Origin: Flavobacterium sp. KACC 22761
Lineage (GTDB): Bacteria; Bacteroidota; Bacteroidia; Flavobacteriales; Flavobacteriaceae
Length of the DNA: 64,000 nucleotides
Direction: 5' to 3'
Assembly: GCF_034058155.1 (NCBI RefSeq)
Contig: NZ_CP139148.1
Coordinates: 4,526,001-4,590,000 of the forward strand
The notes under the pieces were generated by a model. It was not told the origin of the DNA, did not search any database, and saw only the letters and a list, made by a program, of their open reading frames with translations. A program made the position numbers and the translations under genes. This document shows positions 24,258 to 31,985 of this stretch, piece after piece (positions within the stretch are counted from its first letter, which is position 1; each line of letters opens with the position of its first letter).

Positions 24258-24432
24258 TTTTGCCACGAAGGCGCTAAGACTCGAAGTTTTTTAATCAAAA
24301 AAGCTTAAAAATTTCACGCAGATTCGGCAGATTTTAGCTGATACTAGCAGATATATTTTAAAAAAAATCTGCCGAATCTGCATGAAACAAAAAACAAATA
24401 ATCTTTGTGTCTTAGCGCCTTAGCGGCAAAAT
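24258..24432. repeat. nested inverted repeats after uxuA
   Basis: The outer arms are TTTTGCCACGAAGGCGCTAAG (from 24258, 21 bases including the first T) and an imperfect complement ending near 24432. The inner arms are perfect: GCAGATTCGGCAGATTTT at 24318-24335 and its complement at 24364-24381. Similar GCAGATT sequences recur near 40922. Confidence 0.8.
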
Positions 24433-24469
24433 CACAAAAAAAACTAACTAACCAAAACCACAAAAAACC

Positions 24470-26101
24470 ATGATTCGCCAAGCCATTATTATATCCTGTG
24501 GGCTCTTTATGAACACGATATTGGCGCAGGAATTACCGAACATTATTACTTCTCCAAAAACAAATTATCTTCCCGATTTTAGTTACGCTGGGTATCATTT
24601 CGGCGAAAATCAAATTCCTGAAGTCAACGGAAAAGTAATCAATGCAGTTGATTTTGGCGTAAAAGCAAATGACAATTTAGATGATTCGAAAGCACTTTTA
24701 AAAGCTTTTAAAGCCGCTAATGCTGTTGAAGGAAATGTAATTTTGCAATTGTCAGCTGGACGAATTATTCTTAGCGAAATTCTTTATATCGAAAGAAGCA
24801 ATTTTGTGCTTCGCGGTGCTGGTTCTGCTGAAAACGGAACTGAAATCTATTGTCCGAGACCGATGATGTATCTTAAAGATTCTGAAGCTTTGGCAGAACT
24901 TCGTGAATATCTTACGACTTTAGATAAAAGACAGCGCGAGCCAGAAAACAATATTGATTTGCCTTTTTCACAATATGCATGGTCTGGAGGATTTATCTGG
25001 ACACAAATACCGGGCGAGCGTGTGAAATCGTATTTGGATAAATATGAACCTGAATCTAATCCGTTGGCGAAAGTCAGTTCGGGAAAAATGGGTGAACATA
25101 CGATTATTGTATCCGATTTAAAAGGATTAAAAGTTGGCGATGTTGTTGAATTGCAATTGTTTAATAAAGATGGCGAAAACGGCGAAATCATTAAAGATTT
25201 GTATCAAGGAGCTAACGTAAAACCGGGTTCACACCATTGGAAATACCCAAAACTCCCAATTGTGAGGCAACAAGTTGAAATCACTAAAATTTCTGGTTCA
25301 AAAATTACTTTAAAAACGCCTTTGACTATTTCAATCAAACCAAGTTATCAAGCGCAATTGGTGGAATGGAAACATTTAAATGAAGTTGGAATTGAGCATC
25401 TTCGCTTTACTTTTCCAGATATTCCACGAGTTGCACATCATGTTGAAACAGGAAATAACGGTATTTTTTTGACGCGTCTTTTCAATAGTTGGGTTAAAGA
25501 TGTCAAAATAACCAACGCCGATAGTGGCATTTTGGCTGAAGAAGTCGCAAATACTACAATTCAGGATATCACGACAGATGGAACACATTTAGCACATTAC
25601 ACCGTGACTTTGGGCGGTGTTCATAATATCATGGTGAAGAATCTGAAAATTTATAATTCGGCTGTTCATCCCTTAAGTTTCAACACTTTTGCTACTAAAA
25701 ACGTTTATCAAAACTGTGAAATTTTTACAGATCCGGTTTTAGATCAGCATTCTGGAGCGAATCATCAAAATTTATTTGACAACATTACAGTTCATTTAAA
25801 GGCTGATAAAAACAATAGTTACGCGCTATTCGGGGGTGGCGGCGCCGATTATTGGAAGCCATCGCATGCGCCTTTCAGTACATTTTGGAATCTAAATGTT
25901 GTCGTTGAAAATCCGGATCCAGCAAAACCTGTTTTATTGTACGGAATGAAAGATGGCGCTTTAGCCAGAATTATTGGCGTTCACGGAAACACAAAATTTG
26001 AAATCAAATACGATGTCGATCCTTATATAGAATTTTTGAACACGCCAATTGAAAAAACACCTTCGTTGTATGATTACCAATTAAAAAAACGCCTAAAATA
26101 G
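24470..26101 (+). CDS. secreted right-handed beta-helix protein, putative polysaccharide lyase
   Basis: The 543-residue protein has a signal peptide. It then shows the Pectate_lyase_3-like opening (NAVDFGVKANDNLDDSKALL, then LQLSAGRIILSEILYIERSN and FVLRGAG) typical of right-handed parallel beta-helix enzymes. An inserted domain around residues 200-290 (HTIIVSDLKGLKVGDVVELQ) interrupts the helix. Repeating coils follow (GIFLTRLFNSWVKDVKITNADSGI, TIQDITTDGTH, NIMVKNLKIYNSAVHPLSF). A histidine- and asparagine-rich stretch (LDQHSGANHQNLFDNI) could be part of the active site. It lies between uxuA and a two-component sensor, upstream of a GH88 that needs unsaturated uronides, so a glucuronan-type lyase is a reasonable inference. 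No known lyase family was recognised. Confidence 0.75.
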   Translation: MIRQAIIISCGLFMNTILAQELPNIITSPKTNYLPDFSYAGYHFGENQIPEVNGKVINAVDFGVKANDNLDDSKALLKAFKAANAVEGNVILQLSAGRIILSEILYIERSNFVLRGAGSAENGTEIYCPRPMMYLKDSEALAELREYLTTLDKRQREPENNIDLPFSQYAWSGGFIWTQIPGERVKSYLDKYEPESNPLAKVSSGKMGEHTIIVSDLKGLKVGDVVELQLFNKDGENGEIIKDLYQGANVKPGSHHWKYPKLPIVRQQVEITKISGSKITLKTPLTISIKPSYQAQLVEWKHLNEVGIEHLRFTFPDIPRVAHHVETGNNGIFLTRLFNSWVKDVKITNADSGILAEEVANTTIQDITTDGTHLAHYTVTLGGVHNIMVKNLKIYNSAVHPLSFNTFATKNVYQNCEIFTDPVLDQHSGANHQNLFDNITVHLKADKNNSYALFGGGGADYWKPSHAPFSTFWNLNVVVENPDPAKPVLLYGMKDGALARIIGVHGNTKFEIKYDVDPYIEFLNTPIEKTPSLYDYQLKKRLK

Positions 26102-26109
26102 GTACAAAA

Positions 26110-26190
26110 GCACAGAGTTACAAAGTGACAAAGGTTTCTTTGCTTGAACTTTGAACCTCTCAGCCTTTGTCATTTTGTCACTTTGAACCT
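26110..26190. repeat. inverted repeat, CAAAGTGACAAAGG family
   Basis: ACAAAGTGACAAAGG at 26120-26134 is matched by CCTTTGTCATTTTGTCACTT from 26164. Related arms appear at 31887-31972 before the GH2 gene. The repeat lies directly upstream of the two-component gene. Confidence 0.7.
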
Positions 26191-26219
26191 TTCTAACTCT
26201 AACCAAAAAAATAAATGCT

Positions 26220-29200
26220 ATGAAATACACGAGCGTCTTTCTAGTTTTACTTTTTATTTCAGGAAATCTTTTTTCCCAAAATAAATTTCGCCTTAAAAAT
26301 TTCTCTACTACTGATGGGCTTTCGCAAAGCTCTGTCATTGCAATTCATCAAGATAAATTTGGGCAAATGTGGTTTGGAACCCGCGATGGTCTGAATAAAT
26401 ATGATGGAAGCCGGTTTACGGTTTTCAGGAATGATCCAAATGATAAATTTTCGATCAGCAATAATGATATTTTAGCCATTGAGGAAGACAATACAGGAAA
26501 AATCTGGGTAGGAACTTATAATGGTCTAAACTGTTATGATCCTGTTTCAAACCGTTTTACAAGATATCTTCACACCGAAACCAACCATATTGCAAGCAAC
26601 AATGCTGTTTGGACTATTAAGGAAATTGGTGGCGAAATATGGTTTGGAACTTCAAAAGGATTAACGATTTACAGTAAAAAATCCCGATTATTTTCTTCTA
26701 TTGTTCATTCAGATAATGATCTTTCTACGCTTCCGGCCAATAATATCTTGAGTATTTTGGAAACCAAAAAAGGAGAAATCTGGATTGGAACTACAAAAGG
26801 TTTATGCCAATTGATTAGTAGAAAAAATGGCAAATTCGCATTCAAAAATTATCCTTTAAATTCAATCGATTTATTGACAGTTCAGTCAGTAATTGAAGCT
26901 AAAGATGGTAATTTATGGGTTGGAACAAAAAACAAAGGGCTTTTAAAATTTGACCTAAAACAAAAAGCTTACGTTTCCTTTTTAGCCGAAGACAAATTTC
27001 GTACAATCAATACTGATATTCGATCTTTGACTTATGACAATGACGGCTCTTTGTGGATTGGCGCGTATGACGGAATTTACATTTTAGGAAAAAATAAAAG
27101 TTTACAAGAAATCAATAACAGCAATAATAGCAGTGGAATCGACAAAGTAAAATCGGTTTTTAAGGACAATAAAGGTTCGATTTGGATTGGTTGTTATTAT
27201 AAAGGCGTAAATCTTTGGGACATTTCAAATGTCAATTTTTCGAATTACAATCAGAATTCGAAAAAAATCCCAATGAGTTTTGATGTGGTGAGTTCAATTA
27301 TTGCAGATAAAAACCAGAATATTTATTTTGGAACTGAAGGTGGCGGTATTACAATCTTCAATAAAAATACCGAAGCCGTAAGCTACATCAACAGCAAAAC
27401 CGGGCAAACCAACAAAAATGACATTAAAGCAATGTGTCTCGCCGACGATCATATTTTATGGATTGGAACTTTTTCTAAAGGATTATCGGCTTACAATACC
27501 GTTACAAAAAGAATTGAAGACAACAGAATTGCTCCAGACTTAGCCCTTTCATTAAAAGAAAATGGCGTTTATTCACTCAAAACCGAAGGTTCAATTTTAT
27601 GGATTGGAACTTTCGGAAAAGGATTGATTCGTTACGACACCACAAACAAAACTTTCCAAACAATAGGAAATGACAATACAAAACCTGTTTTTTTGACCAA
27701 TAATATTGTTCGTTCTATTTTGGTGGATAAACAAAATTCGCTTTGGGTCGGAACTCAAAATGGTTTAAATCGCATTCCGCTTCGAAACTTTGATTCGGAG
27801 AAATACAAAATACAGCATTTTTTCTATGATAACTCTACTTTGTCGGGCGATGATATTTTAACTTTGTTTCAAGACAGCGAAAAGAAAATCTGGGTTGGTA
27901 CAAAAGCAAAAGGACTTCATTATTTTGATGGAAAAAAATTCAACAGAATTAATTTAAGAATTGGAAATACAATAGTTACTTCAATTCATTCAATTTTAGA
28001 AGATGACGATAAAAACCTTTGGATCAGCACCAATCAAGGAATAATAAAATACAATCAAACTAAAAAAACAATTGCAATTTACGATCAAAAAGATGGTTTG
28101 GCAAGTAATGAATTCAATGATAATTCGGCGTTGAAATTGGGTTCGCATCAATTTTATTTTGGAAGCCCATCTGGAGCAACATTTTTTGATGCTACAAAAA
28201 TCTCCCTAAATCAACATGCTCCCCAGGTTTTAATTACCGATCTGAAAATTAAAAATGAAACCATCCATGCGCATGATAAAGATGGAATTTTAGAGCAAAG
28301 CATTGGCTATACCAAAACAATTACTTTAGATTACGACAAGGCGAATTTCACAATTAATTTTGCGATTCCAAATTACATTCGATCAAAAAACAATCTATAC
28401 AGCTACCGTTTGAATGGTTTGGAAAACAACTGGACAACAACCAAAAACAGCGAAGCAAATTTTGCCATTCAAAATCCTGGAACCTATACTTTTGAAGTTC
28501 GAGGCGCCAATAATGATGGTGTTTGGAACAAAACCCCAACAACTTTGACTGTCGTTGTAAATCCTGCACCGTGGCGCAGTATTTGGGCATTTTTGCTCTA
28601 TGGAATCGTAATTGGCTTAGGTTTATACGGTCTGATCTGGATTATGAAATCGAAAGCCAGATTGAAACAAAAATTAGAACTAGAATATCTGGAAACGCAA
28701 CGAATTGAAGAAAATAATAAATTAAAACTGGATTTCTTTACCAATATTTCGCATGAATTCAGAACGCCTTTAACTTTGATTTTAGGACCATTACAACAAA
28801 TCCTAGCCGATTATAATGGTACAAACGAAATGTATAAAAAGCTTTTAGTAATTGAAGGAAGCGCCAATCACTTATTGAGTTTGATTAATCGTTTAATGGA
28901 TTTCAGAAAATTGGAAAATCATCAAGTGGCATTGGAATCGGCAAATGGGAATATTGTCAAATTCACCAAAGAAATCTTTTTATCCTTTATTGAATATGCC
29001 AAAGATGGAGGTTACCATTACACTTTTGAAACTGAAAACGAAGAAATTCTCATTTATTTTGATCGATACAAATTAGAACGTGTTTTCTACAATTTGATTT
29101 CGAATGCCTTCAGATACACACCAAAAGGCGGTTCTATCAATGTTAAAATCAATCAAGACCAGCAAAATCTTTTTATTGCTGTTGAAGATTCTGGTGTTGG

Positions 29201-30311
29201 AATTTCTGAAGAACATATTGACAAAATTTTTGATTTGTTTTTTGAAGTCCCAACACATAATCAAGTTCAAAAAAATTACAATAAAGGAACAGGAATTGGA
29301 CTTTCGATTGTAAAAAACATTGTTGAACTTCACAAAGGGAAAATCGACGTTACGAACAAACCCTCTGGTGGTGTTATTTTTAAAGTGACTTTGCCTCTTG
29401 GTCGCGAACATCTTTCAGACAACGAAATTATTTCTGATTTTAGAATCAGTGACGATATTGAACAATACAATGCTCAACTTATATCTTCGGAAGTTACCGA
29501 AAATGAAGATCTTGAGGATTTAATCGTAAATGAAGAAAAACAAACCATTTTGCTTGTTGAAGATCACAAGGTCTTGAGAAAATTTATGAAAAATCTTCTC
29601 AAAAAGGATTACAACATTATTGAGGCAGAAAATGGAAAAATCGCTCTAGAAAAAGCGTTAAAATTTGTTCCGAATTTGATTATCAGCGATGTTATTATGC
29701 CTGAAATGGTAGGAACTGAATTGTGTGCTAAGATTAAAGAAAATATTAAAACCAGCCATATTCCAGTCATTTTGCTGACTTCAAGATCTTCGTTGGTTTA
29801 TAAATTTGAAGGATTGGAAAGCGGTGCAGATGATTACATCAGCAAGCCTTTCAATTTAATGGAGTTCAAATTGCGCGTAAAAAACCTTCTGAATACGACT
29901 GAACGTTTAAAAATCAAGTTCTCAAGTGAAGACAGTTTTATTCCATCAGAAATCACAGTTTCTTCATTGGACGAAGAACTTTTGAAAAAAGCGTTCAAAA
30001 TCGTAGAAGAAAACATTTCGAACGAACAATTTGATATTCCGTTCTTCTGTTCTGAATTGGGTGTCAGCAGAACCATGTTGTTTTTAAAAATAAAAGCCTG
30101 GACAAATTGTACACCTAATGAATTTATTCATGAAATACGCTTAAAACGTGCCGCACAATTATTGGAACAAGATAAGTTAACGATCTCTGAAATTAGTTAT
30201 AAAGTGGGCTTCAACAACCCAAAATATTTCAGCAAATGCTTCCAGAAAAAGTATGGCGAAACGCCGTCACAATATGCCGATAAATTTTATAAATCTTCGG
30301 TCGTAATTTAA
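26220..30311 (+). CDS. hybrid two-component system sensor/regulator (HTCS)
   Basis: This 1363-residue one-protein regulator has a signal peptide. Repeated propeller blades follow (IWVGTYNGL, LWVGTKNKG, LWIGTFSKG and similar, about 30-680), then a Y_Y_Y domain (about 690-780) and a membrane segment near 785-810. Next are HisKA with FFTNISHEFRTPLT (His about 844), HATPase (NLISNAFRYTPKGG, GTGIGLSIVKNI, about 925-1060), and a receiver with the phospho-acceptor Asp in NLIISDVIMPEM and lysine in YISKPF (about 1110-1217). A C-terminal AraC-type HTH closes the protein. It senses an oligosaccharide in the periplasm and activates neighbouring genes, most likely GH88 and GH2 downstream. It is followed by its own terminator. 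Confidence 0.96.
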   Translation: MKYTSVFLVLLFISGNLFSQNKFRLKNFSTTDGLSQSSVIAIHQDKFGQMWFGTRDGLNKYDGSRFTVFRNDPNDKFSISNNDILAIEEDNTGKIWVGTYNGLNCYDPVSNRFTRYLHTETNHIASNNAVWTIKEIGGEIWFGTSKGLTIYSKKSRLFSSIVHSDNDLSTLPANNILSILETKKGEIWIGTTKGLCQLISRKNGKFAFKNYPLNSIDLLTVQSVIEAKDGNLWVGTKNKGLLKFDLKQKAYVSFLAEDKFRTINTDIRSLTYDNDGSLWIGAYDGIYILGKNKSLQEINNSNNSSGIDKVKSVFKDNKGSIWIGCYYKGVNLWDISNVNFSNYNQNSKKIPMSFDVVSSIIADKNQNIYFGTEGGGITIFNKNTEAVSYINSKTGQTNKNDIKAMCLADDHILWIGTFSKGLSAYNTVTKRIEDNRIAPDLALSLKENGVYSLKTEGSILWIGTFGKGLIRYDTTNKTFQTIGNDNTKPVFLTNNIVRSILVDKQNSLWVGTQNGLNRIPLRNFDSEKYKIQHFFYDNSTLSGDDILTLFQDSEKKIWVGTKAKGLHYFDGKKFNRINLRIGNTIVTSIHSILEDDDKNLWISTNQGIIKYNQTKKTIAIYDQKDGLASNEFNDNSALKLGSHQFYFGSPSGATFFDATKISLNQHAPQVLITDLKIKNETIHAHDKDGILEQSIGYTKTITLDYDKANFTINFAIPNYIRSKNNLYSYRLNGLENNWTTTKNSEANFAIQNPGTYTFEVRGANNDGVWNKTPTTLTVVVNPAPWRSIWAFLLYGIVIGLGLYGLIWIMKSKARLKQKLELEYLETQRIEENNKLKLDFFTNISHEFRTPLTLILGPLQQILADYNGTNEMYKKLLVIEGSANHLLSLINRLMDFRKLENHQVALESANGNIVKFTKEIFLSFIEYAKDGGYHYTFETENEEILIYFDRYKLERVFYNLISNAFRYTPKGGSINVKINQDQQNLFIAVEDSGVGISEEHIDKIFDLFFEVPTHNQVQKNYNKGTGIGLSIVKNIVELHKGKIDVTNKPSGGVIFKVTLPLGREHLSDNEIISDFRISDDIEQYNAQLISSEVTENEDLEDLIVNEEKQTILLVEDHKVLRKFMKNLLKKDYNIIEAENGKIALEKALKFVPNLIISDVIMPEMVGTELCAKIKENIKTSHIPVILLTSRSSLVYKFEGLESGADDYISKPFNLMEFKLRVKNLLNTTERLKIKFSSEDSFIPSEITVSSLDEELLKKAFKIVEENISNEQFDIPFFCSELGVSRTMLFLKIKAWTNCTPNEFIHEIRLKRAAQLLEQDKLTISEISYKVGFNNPKYFSKCFQKKYGETPSQYADKFYKSSVVI

Positions 30312-30340
30312 CAACCCTAGTGTTTTAAGGGTTTAAAAAA

Positions 30341-30372
30341 GGGTATCTGTATTTTTAGATACCCTTTTTTGT
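30341..30372 (+). terminator. intrinsic terminator after the HTCS gene
   Basis: A perfect 8-bp GGGTATCT/AGATACCC stem with an 8-base loop is followed by T6. Confidence 0.85.
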
Positions 30373-30407
30373 ATTTCTATATCGTTTTCGGCTTCTACAT
30401 TTGCGAT

Positions 30408-30506
30408 ATGAAAATCAAGAAAACAAATTATTTATTGCTACAACTTGTATTTGCCGCAATTATAATCGCAATGAGTTTATTGCTTTTCTATTTTATCTTA
30501 CACTAA
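30408..30506 (+). CDS. 32-residue single-span membrane micropeptide candidate
   Basis: The frame encodes MKIKKTNYLL, then a strongly hydrophobic stretch (QLVFAAIIIAMSLLLFYFI) and ends LH. This is a basic head plus one membrane span. A perfect TAnnTTTG element, TACATTTG, lies at 30396-30403, only 4 bases before the ATG, so any transcript from it would start at or beside the start codon (leaderless). It sits after the HTCS terminator and before GH88. It is too short to assign, and the coding call rests on composition, promoter position and isolation from other genes. The rest of the gap to 30707 holds an inverted repeat TATGTGT/ACACATA at 30574-30594 and no further gene. Confidence 0.4.
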   Translation: MKIKKTNYLLLQLVFAAIIIAMSLLLFYFILH

Positions 30507-30573
30507 CCTTAAAACCAAAAAGCAAATGTTCATCAACCAAAACAATAAAATCCTTTAAATGATGTGTTTTTGA

Positions 30574-30594
30574 TATGTGTATTTTTGACACATA
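30574..30594. promoter_or_regulatory. small dyad upstream of GH88
   Basis: TATGTGT and ACACATA flank a 7-base A/T-rich spacer. A related ATGTGT lies 12 bases upstream. It may be a regulator site for the GH88-GH2 genes; the assignment is tentative. Confidence 0.3.
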
Positions 30595-30707
30595 GACAAG
30601 CAAGAACTTAGATAGTTTAATTACATTTAATAAAAAAATAGAAATGATTCCAAACCCCAATTTAAAACCAAGCAATTTTGGTATTTTAAAAAATTAGATT
30701 AATTAGT

Positions 30708-31886
30708 ATGAATAAAGTTAGTTTCATTTCTTTAATTCTAGGGTTTGCATCGCTGGCAACAGCATGCAAATCCGGAATTAACTCTCAAAAAATTACGGTC
30801 TCGCCAGCAACCGAAAAATTACTGGAAACCCGTTACAAAATGTTGCTCGAATATCCAGTCGATTCGATGTCGATGCCACGAAGCATGACAATCAAAACCA
30901 ATGAAGTGCGAAAAGTGCCTTCGAGAGATTGGACAAGCGGTTTTTTTGCAGGAAACCTTTGGCAATTGTACCGACTTACAAACGATTCAAAATTCAAAGA
31001 ACAAGCTGGAAAATGGACGCCTTTCAGCAAAAAAGAAAGTCTCAACCGCAACTCGCATGATGTAGGATTCAAAGTTTATTGCAGTATTGGAGAAGCATTA
31101 AAAGTCGAACACAATAAAGAGTATGAAGCCGCAATTGTTAAAGGTGCTGAGACCTTATGCACGAGATTTGATCCAAAAGTGGGCGCGATTCGTTCTTGGG
31201 ATTTCAACAAGGAAATATGGGATTATCCCGTTATCATTGATAATATGATGAATCTGGAATTGCTTTTTGAAGCTTCAAAAATATCAGGAAATTCAAAATA
31301 TAGTGAAGTCGCAATACAACATGCAAATACGACTTTGAAAAATCAATTCAGAGAAAATAATTCCTGCTATCATGTTATCGATTATGATCCAAAAACTGGT
31401 GCTGTCAGAAAGAAAACCACACTTCAAGGTTATAGTGACGATTCAGTTTGGGCGCGCGGTCAAGGTTGGGCAGTTTACGGATTTACAATGTCGTACCGCT
31501 ATACAAAAGATCCTGCTTATTTAAAACAAGCTGAAGCTACAGCCAATTTTTTTATGACCAATAAAAACCTGCCAGAAGACGGAATTCCGTATTGGGATTT
31601 CAATGATCCAAGTATTCCAAATGTGGCCCGAGATGTTTCAGCTGCAATGGTGATGGCATCTGGACTATATGAATTGTACAGTTATACAAAAAATGAAAAA
31701 TATTTGGCTTTCGCCGATAAGATAATGACGTCGGTACAAACTGAAAAATATATTCTGAATGCCAATATCAAAGCGCCTTTTATTCTTGATCACAGCACAG
31801 GAAATTGGCCAAAACACGATGAAATTGACGAACCAATAATTTATGCCGATTATTATTTTCTGGAAGCATTATTAAGAAGAAAGTAA
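30708..31886 (+). CDS. GH88 unsaturated glucuronyl hydrolase, lipoprotein
   Basis: The 392-residue protein has a lipoprotein signal with Cys20 (SLATACKSG). It shows the (alpha/alpha)6-barrel motifs of GH88: RDWTSGFFAGNLWQLYRLT, RNSHDVGFKVYCSIGEA with the conserved Asp118, IDNMMNLELLFEAS, YSDDSVWARGQGWAVYGFTM with the second key Asp, and ARDVSAAMVMASGLYEL. GH88 enzymes hydrate and release the unsaturated uronic acid left at the non-reducing end after lyase action. Its presence therefore predicts a partner lyase, and the upstream beta-helix protein is the candidate. The released uronide would feed the uxuA-eda pathway. Confidence 0.92.
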   Translation: MNKVSFISLILGFASLATACKSGINSQKITVSPATEKLLETRYKMLLEYPVDSMSMPRSMTIKTNEVRKVPSRDWTSGFFAGNLWQLYRLTNDSKFKEQAGKWTPFSKKESLNRNSHDVGFKVYCSIGEALKVEHNKEYEAAIVKGAETLCTRFDPKVGAIRSWDFNKEIWDYPVIIDNMMNLELLFEASKISGNSKYSEVAIQHANTTLKNQFRENNSCYHVIDYDPKTGAVRKKTTLQGYSDDSVWARGQGWAVYGFTMSYRYTKDPAYLKQAEATANFFMTNKNLPEDGIPYWDFNDPSIPNVARDVSAAMVMASGLYELYSYTKNEKYLAFADKIMTSVQTEKYILNANIKAPFILDHSTGNWPKHDEIDEPIIYADYYFLEALLRRK

Positions 31887-31972
31887 CAAAGTAACAAAGT
31901 AGCAAATTGACATAGAAACAAAGGCTAAAAACCTTTGCCGCTTTGTAACTCTGTCACTTTGAACCTAAAAAA
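31887..31972. repeat. inverted repeat before GH2, ACAAAGT family
   Basis: AACAAAGTAACAAAGT at the left and TTTGTAACTCTGTCACTTTG at the right form imperfect arms around AAAGGCTAAAAACCTTT. It belongs to the same family as 26110-26190. Confidence 0.6.
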
Positions 31973-31985
31973 AGCTTTACAATCT

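Noticed and set aside
29073..29411. 112-codon minus-strand frame
   Set aside because: Antisense to the histidine-kinase region of the HTCS gene.
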